This document shows positions 8,024 through 16,440 of a stretch of DNA of 35,279 bases, one piece after another. The stretch comes from Deltaproteobacteria bacterium. Its GTDB lineage: Bacteria; Desulfobacterota; Desulfobacteria; Desulfobacterales; UBA11574. Position 1 is the stretch's first letter. Every line of letters starts with the position of its first letter. The translations under genes were made by a program, and so were the position numbers. The stretch spans positions 1 through 35,279 of the forward strand of contig JAFDBA010000006.1 in NCBI GenBank assembly GCA_019313505.1. Direction: 5' to 3'. The notes beneath the pieces are model-generated. The model saw only the letters and a program-made list of their open reading frames with translations. It ran no database searches and was not told where the DNA came from.

Positions 8024-8170
8024 ATGGAATATACTTGTGCCGACTATCGCATTGAAATGATTCTGTTAAACCTTAAGCGTCGCTTGCAGCACGAGGGTCT
8101 TAGTGAGGAGGAAAGGGGCGACATCCTTTTGCAGATTAAAAAACTTGAAGCAAAAATGGGCCTTGAATAG
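8024..8170 (+). CDS. Small 48-residue helical protein
   Basis: ATG 8024 to TAG 8168-8170 encodes a protein starting MEYTCADYRIEMILLNLKRR and ending IKKLEAKMGLE. Charged residues alternate with Leu/Ile in heptad-like spacing, so it is probably two amphipathic helices around the turn GLSEEERGD. It ends 5 bp before the metallo-hydrolase ATG at 8176, suggesting that the two are translated together. Short proteins of this look recur in Desulfobacterota in my memory, which supports a real gene, but no function is known to me. No strong RBS is visible; the upstream sequence 8004-8023 resembles an arm of the 146-bp repeat family. Confidence 0.6.
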   Translation: MEYTCADYRIEMILLNLKRRLQHEGLSEEERGDILLQIKKLEAKMGLE

Positions 8171-8175
8171 AAGAA

Positions 8176-9090
8176 ATGAGATTAATTGAAATTGCGCCCG
8201 AACTCTATCTTATTCCCCTTGACCAGGATCTGCCCGGATTCACATCGTTTATAGGAGCCTGGATCTACAAAGGCAAAAAAACTTTTTTAGTGGATGTAGG
8301 ACCTGCCGCCACCGTTCCTGTACTTGTAAAATCTTTAGAAAGCTTGGGGATACGGCATCTTGACGCAGTTCTGTTGACCCACATCCATATCGATCATGCC
8401 GGAGGAGCAGGAGATCTGGCCGAGTTTTTTCCCGATGTTCCCATTATCTGTCATGAAAAAGGTGTCAAGCACCTTGCAGATCCCTCACACTTATGGGAAG
8501 GGAGTCTCAAAACCCTTGGTCAAACGGCCCAAGCATATGGACCGTTTCGGCCGGTTCCCAGGAAATTGCTTTACGATGCAGCCCGATATCAAGAAGATAA
8601 TGTTATGCCGATCCTGACTCCCGGGCATGCCCCTCATCATGTTAGCTACCTTTTGGGCCCATATCTTTTTGCAGGAGAGGCCGGTGGGGTTTATCTCGAC
8701 ATTCCCGGTAACGGCTTTTATCTTAGGCCCGCTACACCGCCCCGTTTTTTTCTGGAAACCTCTATCAAGAGCATCGATGCTCTGATTGTCAGAAAACCGT
8801 CAATCATATGTTACGGACATTTTGGTATGAATGAACATGCTTTGGACATGTTGAAAACACACCGTGATCAGCTTTTACTCTGGGAAAAAATTATCAAAGA
8901 TGAGATGGTCCACCTCGGTGAAACTGAGGAGGTCGATTTCTTCAAAAGCTGTTTGCAAAGACTTTTAAAGCAAGATCCTTTTCTTAAAGGTTTTTTTAAT
9001 ATGAGCGAGGCTGTAAAAGAAAGGGAGAAAGGATTTCTGAAAAACAGCATAAAAGGATTTACTGGCTATCTGGTACCGAACAAAAACTAG
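8176..9090 (+). CDS. Metallo-beta-lactamase-fold hydrolase
   Basis: 304 residues. The metal-binding motif is THIHIDHAGG (about 72-81; HxHxDH). A further His follows in TPGHAPHHVSYL (about 153-164), GEAGG stands where many members have GDxxF/GDL, and a late His is in CYGHFGMNEH. These are the dinuclear-metal ligands of the MBL fold, with Glu replacing the bridging Asp. The overall shape (N-terminal LYLIPLD, FIGAWIYKGKKTFLVDVGPA, then the HxHxDH loop) matches glyoxalase II/RNase Z-like soluble hydrolases. The C-terminal 90 residues are Lys- and Phe-rich. Substrate unknown. It follows the 48-residue gene after 5 bp. No terminator is evident in the 125-bp gap to the convergent coaX. Confidence 0.88.
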   Translation: MRLIEIAPELYLIPLDQDLPGFTSFIGAWIYKGKKTFLVDVGPAATVPVLVKSLESLGIRHLDAVLLTHIHIDHAGGAGDLAEFFPDVPIICHEKGVKHLADPSHLWEGSLKTLGQTAQAYGPFRPVPRKLLYDAARYQEDNVMPILTPGHAPHHVSYLLGPYLFAGEAGGVYLDIPGNGFYLRPATPPRFFLETSIKSIDALIVRKPSIICYGHFGMNEHALDMLKTHRDQLLLWEKIIKDEMVHLGETEEVDFFKSCLQRLLKQDPFLKGFFNMSEAVKEREKGFLKNSIKGFTGYLVPNKN

Positions 9091-9215
9091 GATTTTTCGT
9101 TAAGATCAAGGAAGACAAAAATTTTAACCACAGTAATACGGGTAGTATTTCGAGGATTAAAATTTGAGTCTGACGCAGATATTGGCGGAAAAGACAGTTT
9201 TCGTTCAGGCACTAT

Positions 9216-9980
9216 CTACAAACTATTACTGATAATCCGCAATCCTTCCAGAGTCAAGTCCGGTTCAACAACTTCAATGGTTTCTGATACTTGACACATA
9301 AGTTCTGCCAGACCTCCTGTTGCAATTACCCGGGGGTTTGTGTCCATTTCGATTTTCATTCGCCTAACCATTCCATCCACAAGTCCTGCATATCCAAAAA
9401 TAATTCCCGCCTTAATACTGCTTGCAGTATCTTTGCCGATTACGTTTTCAGGTGGAACAAAGATTTCGACCCTGGGAAGTTTGGACGCTTTCATGAACAG
9501 GGCTTCAGAAGCAATCATGATCCCGGGACTGATTGCACCGCCGAGGTATTCTCCCTTTTCTGAAATAGAATCAAAGGTTGTGGCTGTCCCAAAATCTATA
9601 ACAACAAGACTGGTTTGGTACTTGTGAAATGCCGCAACTGCGTTGACAATCCTGTCTGCCCCTACTTCTGATGGATTTTTATAACGTATCGGCAGGTTTG
9701 GAACTGACATGGCATCGACCCAGTACGGTGCGTGTCCCAGGTATTTACGACAGAAAGAATCGAGAATTGTTACCATGGGTGGAACCACGCAGGAGATAAT
9801 AGTCTTGCCGATTTTTTTAGAACTGATATTACCTTCGGAAAAAAGATTGGCGGCAAGGACGTTAAACTCATCTTCTGTCGTACGTCTTTCCGTGCGTATC
9901 CGCCAGTCTTTGACAAGATACCTGCCGTCGTAAACACCGATTACAGTGTTGGTATTCCCAATATCGATGACGAGAAGCAT
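9216..9980 (-). CDS. coaX: Type III pantothenate kinase
   Basis: 254 residues, the standard CoaX length. It phosphorylates pantothenate as the first step of coenzyme A synthesis. It has the ASKHA fold: MLLVIDIGNTNTVIGVYDG (phosphate-1 motif, residues 1-19), GADRIVNAVAA (about 107-117), VVIDFGTATTFDSI with its catalytic Asp (about 125-138), GGAISPGI (about 148-155) and ATGGLAEL near the end. All motifs are intact. It is the last gene of the minus-strand operon tilS-ftsH-folP-ybbR-coaX, 22 bp after ybbR. Type III kinases are insensitive to CoA feedback and do not use the type I P-loop. Confidence 0.96.
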   Translation of the reverse strand: MLLVIDIGNTNTVIGVYDGRYLVKDWRIRTERRTTEDEFNVLAANLFSEGNISSKKIGKTIISCVVPPMVTILDSFCRKYLGHAPYWVDAMSVPNLPIRYKNPSEVGADRIVNAVAAFHKYQTSLVVIDFGTATTFDSISEKGEYLGGAISPGIMIASEALFMKASKLPRVEIFVPPENVIGKDTASSIKAGIIFGYAGLVDGMVRRMKIEMDTNPRVIATGGLAELMCQVSETIEVVEPDLTLEGLRIISNSL

Positions 9981-10002
9981 GGTTATAAATTCCTTTTCCT
10001 CA

Positions 10003-10941
10003 CTATATTTTTTCCTTACCGATCTTCACTCTAAACTTCTCTGGATCTGCGCTAATAAGAGTGGTTTTAACAGGTAACGTTATGGTTGCCCTTTTAACAT
10101 AAGCCCCTGGTTTCAATCCTTTGAGATCAACATAAACCTTAATCCATTTTTCCGTATGAAGCTTTTCAATAATATTAACAGGTCCTTTAACTTCAACATT
10201 TATTGCCGGTGGCATAATACTGTAAATGTACGGACTGTTTTTGCCCTCAACCTGAATATCCAAAAACTTTTTGTTAACAATTTTTTCTTGTATCGATATT
10301 TCAGCAAAAATAACCTTCGAAGGAGAAATGATCTCAAGATCTTCGACAAGGTCCAGAACCACTTCTCTTTTAAAAGATTCTGACAGCCCTTTTATTTCAA
10401 TCGGTTTTGTCAGTACTTTATCCATAGGTCCAAGGATATTTTCAGGTCCTTGCAGAACAACCGATAATGGTCTGGAAACTGCATCTGCAACTGTAAATCC
10501 TGCAGCAGGCTTTCCAGAAAATAAAATTTTAACCGGCAGTTCCTTTTTACTTTTATTTTCGATGGCTACGGTTAAAAACGTCGGGTTTATTTTCCCAATG
10601 GCTATCCCTTCAGGAAGGATGATACGATCCTTTTTTATCGGAATAGAGTTGATCCCAACGTGTACTCGGGATAGGTCAAGCATATATCGTATTTTCAGGT
10701 CAGAAAGGGTTCGGATTTTCGATTTCCGGCCACGGACGTGAACTTCTATCCGTTTTAGCAACGGACCTGTTATGGTCAGTCCTGTCGGGATTTGAACGAA
10801 ATCAACCGGAACAAGTATAACTGTTTCTTGTAATGATGAGCAGGACACCGGTAAAAAAAAACAAACCCCAAGCAAAAAACACAAAACAGACCATTTTAAA
10901 TTCAGTGTGCGTAATATCGATAGTCGACTATGGTTGTTCAT
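10003..10941 (-). CDS. ybbR: YbbR (CdaR)-domain protein
   Basis: 312 residues. The N-terminus has a single hydrophobic segment (about 15-32), so the rest is probably periplasmic and membrane-anchored. A Cys in LPVSCSS could act as a lipobox but is a weak match. The remainder shows repeated beta-rich YbbR modules, recognisable from VPVDFVQIPTGLTI, VHVRGRKSKI, LDLSRVHVG, VVLQGPENILGPMD and VEVKGPVNIIEKL. YbbR/CdaR proteins regulate the membrane diadenylate cyclase CdaA in Firmicutes. In many Desulfobacterota a cdaA gene sits directly before ybbR; here only 53 bp separate folP from ybbR and no cyclase lies between. A cyclase elsewhere, or a cyclase-independent role, must be considered. Confidence 0.8.
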   Translation of the reverse strand: MNNHSRLSILRTLNLKWSVLCFLLGVCFFLPVSCSSLQETVILVPVDFVQIPTGLTITGPLLKRIEVHVRGRKSKIRTLSDLKIRYMLDLSRVHVGINSIPIKKDRIILPEGIAIGKINPTFLTVAIENKSKKELPVKILFSGKPAAGFTVADAVSRPLSVVLQGPENILGPMDKVLTKPIEIKGLSESFKREVVLDLVEDLEIISPSKVIFAEISIQEKIVNKKFLDIQVEGKNSPYIYSIMPPAINVEVKGPVNIIEKLHTEKWIKVYVDLKGLKPGAYVKRATITLPVKTTLISADPEKFRVKIGKEKI

Positions 10942-10994
10942 AGTTGAAGCGCTAATATTTTTTAAAAGTTGGACTTATTACAAGACCGGCACCA

Positions 10995-11870
10995 TTAGCT
11001 GTTTTGTACATTATAAATTGCATCAATGATTTTTAAGGTTATACGTGTATTTGCAACATTGTGGACTCTGACCATTTGGGCGCCGTTCAAAACTGCAGCG
11101 GCAACTGAAGCCTGGGTGCCGATTTCCACTTCAGCCAGGTCGGGGTTAATATCTTTTACGGTCTTATCTTTAAGGATGTTTCGTATAAAGGCTTTTCTGG
11201 AAGAACCGATCAGAATAGGGACATCCAGTGTTTTAAATTCATGCAGGTGTTTAATTAATAAAAGATTATGTTCAATAGTTTTCCCGAAGCCGATTCCAGG
11301 ATCGATGATGATTTTTGACTTTGAAATTCCTCTACTTTCAGCATAATCGACAGCACTTTTTAAAAATTCTTTGATTTCTTTTATAAGATCATCATAAACA
11401 GGATCAGCCTGCATGGTTTTTGGGGTTCCAAGCATATGCATCAAAATTACCGGAACATCGTATTCTGCTGCAACATCTGCAATACCGTGATCAAGACGCA
11501 ATGCTGAAACATCGTTTATCATGGAAGCGCCGGCTTCAATAGCCCTTCTGGCAACACCAGCCTTAGTTGTATCTATGGAAATGGGAATTGAAATACGTGC
11601 TGCAAGGTTTTCAATCACGGGTACAACACGCCGGATTTCCTCTTCGGTAGATACCGCATCAGAAAAAGGGCGTGTAGATTCTCCGCCTATATCAAGTATG
11701 TCGGCCCCGTCTTCAAAAAGTTTTTGGCCTTGAGCCACGGCGTCATCTAACGTGAAAAATTCTCCGCCATCTGAAAATGAATCCGGCGTAACATTTAAAA
11801 TACCCATGACACAGGTACGCTTACCCAGAACCAGCCTGTGTTCGCCCCATACAAGGTTGTATGTTTTCAT
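10995..11870 (-). CDS. folP: Dihydropteroate synthase
   Basis: 291 residues. It condenses p-aminobenzoate with dihydropterin pyrophosphate in folate synthesis. Every family block is present: MGILNVTPDSFSDGGEF (residues 23-39), DIGGESTRP (about 61-69), ISIDTTKAGVARRA (about 98-111), GASMINDVSAL (about 115-125), a pterin-pocket block ending MHMLGTPKTMQ, DPGIGFGKTIEHN (about 192-204), IGSSRKAFI (about 221-229), and the C-terminal VRVHNV. Length and motifs are complete. It lies 43 bp after ftsH, and the ftsH-folP order is widespread in bacteria. Confidence 0.97.
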   Translation of the reverse strand: MKTYNLVWGEHRLVLGKRTCVMGILNVTPDSFSDGGEFFTLDDAVAQGQKLFEDGADILDIGGESTRPFSDAVSTEEEIRRVVPVIENLAARISIPISIDTTKAGVARRAIEAGASMINDVSALRLDHGIADVAAEYDVPVILMHMLGTPKTMQADPVYDDLIKEIKEFLKSAVDYAESRGISKSKIIIDPGIGFGKTIEHNLLLIKHLHEFKTLDVPILIGSSRKAFIRNILKDKTVKDINPDLAEVEIGTQASVAAAVLNGAQMVRVHNVANTRITLKIIDAIYNVQNS

Positions 11871-11913
11871 ATGTGCTTGTTAAGTAAAACGTATAGGAAA
11901 TTCTATAAATATT

Positions 11914-13833
11914 TTAAGATGCGGACTGCTCGCTTTCAGTTTCGGTTTTGTTTTCTACCGTATCTTCTTCATTTTCAACCTGAACTTGTTTGTCGGTTTT
12001 CTCTTCGAAAGACGTCTTTGATGGAAACTCATATCCAGGTTTCATGGAAAGAATGAGTTCATCAAGCTCACTTCCCGGAACAGTCTCTTTTTCAAGCAGA
12101 CGGTCCGCCAGAGCATGAAGGATATCTAAATTTTCACTTAAGGTTTTTTTTGCGCGATTGTAAGCTTTTTTGATAAGATTATTTATTTCTTGGTCAATTT
12201 TCCGTGCCGTTTCTTCAGAATAATCCCTGTGCTGTGCTATTTCACGCCCCAGGAAAATATGCTCATCATCTTTTGCAAAAGAAAGGGGACCCAAATCTTC
12301 GCTCATACCCCAGTTGCGTATCATCTTCTGGGCAAGATCGGTCGCCTGTTTGATATCGTTGGCAGCGCCGGTACTGATGCGGTTAAAAATAATTTCTTCG
12401 GCCACTCGTCCGCCGAAAGCAACCGACAGTTCGTTTTCAAGCTGATCTTTAAATTTGAAATCCCTTTCTTCGGGCAAAAACCATGTAATACCGGCGGCAC
12501 GTCCCCGTGGAATAATAGTTATCTTGTTGACGGCATCCGTATCCGGAAGAAACCGAGCGACAAGGGCGTGTCCTCCTTCGTGATATGCCGTGATCTTTCT
12601 GTCTTCTTCCCTGACAACTTTTGATTTACGTTCCAATCCCATATAGACTTTGTCCTTGGCATCTTCCAGGTCAGACATATCAATTTTTTCTTTGTCTCTT
12701 TTAGCGCCGAGCAAAGCCGCTTCGTTGACAAGGTTTTCCAGATCTGCGCCGGAAAAACCGGGGGTGCCTCTTGCCAGTACAACTAGGTTTACATCGGATG
12801 CTGTCGGCGTTTTTTTTATATGAACCTTAAGAATCTTTTCACGGCCCAAAATATCCGGCAGGGGAACAACCACCTGACGATCAAAACGTCCGGGCCGCAA
12901 AAGAGCCGGGTCGAGCACATCAGGCCGGTTTGTAGCGGAAATAAGAATAACACCTTCGTTTGATTCAAAACCGTCCATTTCAACCAGAAGCTGGTTTAAT
13001 GTCTGTTCTCTTTCGTCGTGTCCTCCGCCTAACCCGGCTCCTCTGTGTCTTCCAACAGCATCAATTTCATCAATGAAGATAATGCAGGGCGCATTCTTTT
13101 TACCCTGTACAAATAGATCTCTGACCCGTGACGCCCCAACGCCGACAAACATTTCCACAAAATCGGAACCGCTGATATTAAAAAACGGAACATCAGCTTC
13201 ACCTGCAATAGCACGAGCCAAAAGGGTTTTGCCTGTACCGGGCGATCCCATCAGGAGAACGCCTTTGGGTATCCGTCCTCCAAGACGCGTAAATTTCTTC
13301 GGCTCTTTAAGAAACTCTATTATTTCGCCGAGTTCTTCTTTGGCCTCATCGATCCCGGCGACATCTTCAAAAGTAACTTTCTTCGTTTGGTCGGATTGCA
13401 GGCGTGCCCGGCTTTTGCCAAAAGACATGGCCTTGCCCCCGCCGGATTGCATCTGACGCATAAAAAAGATCCATACGCCTATTAGTACAATCATCGGAAA
13501 CCATGAAACCAGAACATTCATGTACCAGGGAGAATCGGTTTCCGGTTTGGCGTTAATCGTAACCCCTTTTTGCCGGAGGATCTTGACAAGGTCGGTATCC
13601 TGTGGTGCATATACCTTGAAACGATTGTGGTTTGCATCCGTGACAAAGAGTTCATGCCCCTGAATGACTACATCGGGAATGCTCCCTTTATCGACCATGG
13701 ATAGAAATTCAGTATAGCTGATATTTGTCTCGGCAATGTGCTGTTGATTGAAGAGATTATAAAGCATGATCATCATCAGCGTGATGACTATCCATAAAGC
13801 CAGATTCTTATAAAAAGGATTCAAAAGCCTCAA
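11914..13833 (-). CDS. ftsH: ATP-dependent zinc metalloprotease FtsH
   Basis: 639 residues, standard for FtsH. It is a membrane-anchored hexameric AAA protease that degrades misfolded membrane proteins and selected regulators. Two transmembrane segments (about 9-27 and 107-126) flank a periplasmic domain. The AAA module has Walker A GSPGTGKT (196-203), Walker B IIFIDEIDAV (251-260), the pore loop FVGVGASRVRD and the SRH region ending RPGRFDRQ (313-320). The protease domain has HEGGH (418-422). The C-terminus is acidic, Glu/Thr-rich, and probably disordered. It lies between tilS and folP in one transcript. Confidence 0.98.
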   Translation of the reverse strand: MRLLNPFYKNLALWIVITLMMIMLYNLFNQQHIAETNISYTEFLSMVDKGSIPDVVIQGHELFVTDANHNRFKVYAPQDTDLVKILRQKGVTINAKPETDSPWYMNVLVSWFPMIVLIGVWIFFMRQMQSGGGKAMSFGKSRARLQSDQTKKVTFEDVAGIDEAKEELGEIIEFLKEPKKFTRLGGRIPKGVLLMGSPGTGKTLLARAIAGEADVPFFNISGSDFVEMFVGVGASRVRDLFVQGKKNAPCIIFIDEIDAVGRHRGAGLGGGHDEREQTLNQLLVEMDGFESNEGVILISATNRPDVLDPALLRPGRFDRQVVVPLPDILGREKILKVHIKKTPTASDVNLVVLARGTPGFSGADLENLVNEAALLGAKRDKEKIDMSDLEDAKDKVYMGLERKSKVVREEDRKITAYHEGGHALVARFLPDTDAVNKITIIPRGRAAGITWFLPEERDFKFKDQLENELSVAFGGRVAEEIIFNRISTGAANDIKQATDLAQKMIRNWGMSEDLGPLSFAKDDEHIFLGREIAQHRDYSEETARKIDQEINNLIKKAYNRAKKTLSENLDILHALADRLLEKETVPGSELDELILSMKPGYEFPSKTSFEEKTDKQVQVENEEDTVENKTETESEQSAS

Positions 13834-13887
13834 CCCCCTGTAAAATGATTAAATTAATTATAGAATTATATTAAGCATTATTGTTAA

Positions 13888-15345
13888 TTAGGCAAGAGAA
13901 AGTTCAACTTTAAGTACATTTTTGGTTGAGGGCTCCACTTTTACAGATTCATCTATTCTATAACCGGCAACCCAGATTATTTTCCCTTGGGAAAGCAATA
14001 TAGGACATCTTGCGCGTTCTTTTCTTGGGACCTTTTTGTTGATAAAAAAATTTTTTATTTTTTGTGTTCCGGTCATACCCAGCGGCGTAAAACGGTCGCC
14101 ATGCCGAAAGTTTCTCAAAACCAGCGGAAAACTTAAGGCATCCCTGTCAAAAAAACCGGTATTTTGTCCGGCATGACATAAGTCGGGCAGATTTTCTATG
14201 CCCATTTCGGTGAAGTTAATATGAGCACTGATTTCTTTTATGAATAACAATTCCGGTTTTGCTATTATGTATTCAAAAGTAAACATTTCTGCCCGGCCGG
14301 ATGTTATGTCCCTATGACGCATCGTGTTTTTTTCTCTGGAAAAGAGCAGAACGTCTCTTTTTCGCTGGATCCTGATACGATCCGGTAAATCAAGAGCTCC
14401 ATATTCCGGCCCTCTGTCCAAAAGATTTGTCACAGAATCTATATGGGCAAAATTAATACGCCTCAAATTCCCTTTTGTGATTGCAATCGCTTTTCTTATT
14501 ATCCGTCTTTGTGCTGCCACATGAATTTGGTTAAGAATTGAAACAGAGAGAGCAATCTGACCGTCCTGAATGTTGATAACCGCTTTTTTGAAGAGCGGGT
14601 GAATGACATCTTCAATCCATTCTTCTTCAGATCTGACGATTGAGGCAAGCCGGTTCAGATTTTGGGTGATTTTGGGATTATAAGATGTTTTTAACAGAGG
14701 AATTAAATCGTGACGTATCCTGTTCCTGAGAAATCTTGTGTCCCTATTGGATGAGTCAGATATATATTTTATTCCATTTTTATCCAGAAAAGCGATTATT
14801 TCGGAACGATTTGATCGTATTAACGGTCGGATAATCTTTCCGTCCCTTACCGGAGGAATGCCCGAAATACCCAGTGGACCGCTTCCTCTAAAAAGATTCA
14901 TTAATACAAGTTCTGCATTATCATCAAAATGATGGCCCAGTGCGATTTTATTAAAGCTGTTTTTTTCCGCCACTCTGTTTAAAAATGTGTGGCGAACGCG
15001 TCTGGCCGCTTCTTCCAGGGAAAGCTTGTTTTCAAGCTGATATTTACGGACATTCGCTTTATGAATATAACAAGGTATGTCGAACCTGGCGGCGAGAGAT
15101 GCAACAAATTCAGCATCCTTATCTGAATCGTTCTGGCGCAGGCAATGATCTAAATGTGCAACTCCAATCCTGAGGGAAAAGCGGGATGCTAATGTGAGAA
15201 GTACATGAAAAAGGGCCACTGAATCAGGCCCGCCGGATACACCGATAAGAACCGAATCTCCCGGTTTAAGCATTCCATAGGTTGTAACGGTCTGTTCAAC
15301 AGTATGTAATAACTTATTTTTGTAGCCTTTGTGCGATGCTGGCAT
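13888..15345 (-). CDS. tilS: tRNA(Ile)-lysidine synthase
   Basis: 485 residues. It modifies C34 of tRNA-Ile(CAU) to lysidine so that it reads AUA. The PP-loop is GVSGGPDSVALFHVL (about residues 34-48). RVAHLDHCLRQNDSDKDAEF-type spacing follows, and a run including ALGHHFDDNAELVLMNLFRG (about 135-154) completes the ATP-binding N-domain. The C-terminal domain ends with the KVPRKERARCPILL block and GKIIWVAGYRIDE, typical of TilS. The start at 15345 lies inside the 3' end of the upstream DUF3568 gene (32-bp overlap); a Met about 25 residues in could also serve, but the longer N-terminus fits the family. The tilS-ftsH order is common. Confidence 0.93.
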   Translation of the reverse strand: MPASHKGYKNKLLHTVEQTVTTYGMLKPGDSVLIGVSGGPDSVALFHVLLTLASRFSLRIGVAHLDHCLRQNDSDKDAEFVASLAARFDIPCYIHKANVRKYQLENKLSLEEAARRVRHTFLNRVAEKNSFNKIALGHHFDDNAELVLMNLFRGSGPLGISGIPPVRDGKIIRPLIRSNRSEIIAFLDKNGIKYISDSSNRDTRFLRNRIRHDLIPLLKTSYNPKITQNLNRLASIVRSEEEWIEDVIHPLFKKAVINIQDGQIALSVSILNQIHVAAQRRIIRKAIAITKGNLRRINFAHIDSVTNLLDRGPEYGALDLPDRIRIQRKRDVLLFSREKNTMRHRDITSGRAEMFTFEYIIAKPELLFIKEISAHINFTEMGIENLPDLCHAGQNTGFFDRDALSFPLVLRNFRHGDRFTPLGMTGTQKIKNFFINKKVPRKERARCPILLSQGKIIWVAGYRIDESVKVEPSTKNVLKVELSLA

Positions 15346-15709
15346 GAATAAGCTCGGAAACTTTTTTGTCCCATATTCCTACGATGCCCGAGCGGACGGA
15401 AACCTCGGTAGTACTGGGAGTTATCATTACAGTTTTTATTGTAACCGGTGTTCCGTCGGTTTGTTTGGCTTTAATATTTGCTTTAATACTGTCTGATGTT
15501 TTTTCTATCATCACCATCTCGAGACTTTTTAAAACTTCAACACATGCCCGATTGGTTTCATCAAACGTTGCTTGATAAGATGTTTTCAGCTCGCCGTTTG
15601 CATAAGTATACACACCTGCTCCTGCTCCTGCTCCTGCGAGAAAAACGGCACAACCTGAAGTTATGAAACAAGAGGATAACAATAAAAGAACTGAGGCTTT
15701 TCGTATCAT
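15314..15709 (-). CDS. DUF3568-family lipoprotein
   Basis: 131 residues. A typical lipoprotein signal (MIRKASVLLLLSSCFITSGC) ends in a lipobox with Cys 20 preceded by Ser-Gly. An Ala/Gly-rich stretch (GAGAGAGVYTYANGELK) and a beta-rich domain follow (TYANGELKTSYQATFDETN, then IKANIKAKQTDGTPVTI, VSVRSGIVGIWDKKVS). This matches what I know as DUF3568: secreted, membrane-attached, no known activity. Its 3' end overlaps tilS by 32 bp, so it probably heads the tilS-ftsH-folP-ybbR-coaX transcript. Confidence 0.78.
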   Translation of the reverse strand: MIRKASVLLLLSSCFITSGCAVFLAGAGAGAGVYTYANGELKTSYQATFDETNRACVEVLKSLEMVMIEKTSDSIKANIKAKQTDGTPVTIKTVMITPSTTEVSVRSGIVGIWDKKVSELIHASIAQRLQK

Positions 15710-15872
15710 AATTTACCTTTCATTTATTGAACTTTATGTTAAAATATTACCGCCTGTTTAAAATAAATTATTAAAGGAATATAGAAATGTCAACAAAAAA
15801 CACAGAATATAGCATCTGTTAATTTGGATTGTAGCTCATATTGTGGTAGGAAAGCCTATTATTTTTTTTAAC

Positions 15873-15899
15873 TTGATAAAATTTTTTACCGATTATATT
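15873..15899 (+). promoter_or_regulatory. Sigma-70-type promoter of the SRP RNA gene
   Basis: TTGATA (15873-15878) and TATATT (15894-15899) are separated by 15 bases, with the RNA 5' end predicted 9 bases further on at 15908. A shifted -10 (TATTTA, 15896-15901) would give a 17-base spacer. The flanking DNA is strongly AT-rich. The position is fixed mainly by the start of the RNA helix. Confidence 0.45.
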
Positions 15900-15907
15900 T
15901 ATATTCG

Positions 15908-16164
15908 TGGTTGTGCTAGGCGGGGAGCTAGCGGTGCCCTTTTCCCGAAATCCGCTTCATGCGGGGCTGAATTCCCTCTTAAGGGTTTTTACCTGGGAGC
16001 CTATAAGTCAATCTGATCGGCCGCCGCGCAACAGACGGTTACGAACCTCGTCAGGTCCGGAAGGAAGCAGCGATAAGTAATGCAGTCTGTGTCGTGGATC
16101 GATCCCGGTCAAGCTTTTGGCTTATTATATTTCAGAAAAAGATCCGATGGAGGGTGCACAACCA
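15908..16164 (+). ncRNA. ffs: Signal recognition particle RNA, large bacterial type
   Basis: The RNA scaffold of SRP. The universal helix-8 core, GTCAGGTCCGGAAGGAAGCA, is at about 16049-16068. Unlike the short 4.5S form, the 5' part carries GCTAGGCGGGGAGCTAGCGG, then a GTGCCC and AATCCGC block. These match the Alu-domain region of the Bacillus scRNA as I remember it. The 5' end (TGGTTGTGC, 15908-15916) pairs perfectly with GCACAACCA at 16156-16164, which closes the molecule and defines a length near 257 nt. It stands alone between the divergent DUF3568-tilS operon and grpE. An ORF that overlaps its 3' end (16117-16314) is spurious. Confidence 0.92.
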
Positions 16165-16330
16165 TTTATTACGCTCATAGTGATAATTGACCTTACCTTC
16201 CACCAGTGCTCGGCCATCATATTTAAAATCGAGACCTTTGAAAAACACCCCCTTTTTCCCAATCCCGGCGTCAGGCTCAAATTTCAATCATTAAATCCCA
16301 AACTCAAAATCTAAAATTCCTTTTTCTACC

Positions 16331-16358
16331 TTGACAATATGCCAGACAGTCTTATTTT
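16331..16358 (+). promoter_or_regulatory. Candidate sigma-70 promoter for grpE-dnaK
   Basis: TTGACA (16331-16336) and TATTTT (16353-16358) are 16 bases apart, about 80 bases before the grpE start. The -35 is perfect and the -10 only fair. No obvious sigma-32 promoter or CIRCE element (TTAGCACTC inverted repeat) is seen in 16165-16440. The rest of that 276-bp stretch shows no gene. Confidence 0.4.
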
Positions 16359-16378
16359 TTTCAATGTTGTGGTATTAG

Positions 16379-16401
16379 CCCGTATTTTATGAAAAATCGG
16401 G
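16379..16401 (+). promoter_or_regulatory. Inverted repeat in the grpE leader
   Basis: CCCGTATTTT (16379-16388) and AAAAATCGGG (16392-16401) form a nearly perfect hairpin with a 3-base loop, between the candidate promoter and grpE. It could be an operator or an RNA structure acting on grpE-dnaK. It is not followed by a U-tract, so termination is unlikely. Low certainty. Confidence 0.3.
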
Positions 16402-16440
16402 TGTGTCATATTTAAAAAAATCAGGAGAAAGTTTCAGCTG

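Noticed and set aside
16117..16314. 65-codon ORF on the plus strand
   Set aside because: Its first part lies inside the 3' arm of the SRP RNA, it lacks an RBS and it has no protein-like pattern.
16165..16440. CIRCE operator or heat-shock sigma promoter before grpE
   Set aside because: No TTAGCACTC inverted repeat and no clear sigma-32 elements; only a sigma-70-like promoter and a different short palindrome were found.
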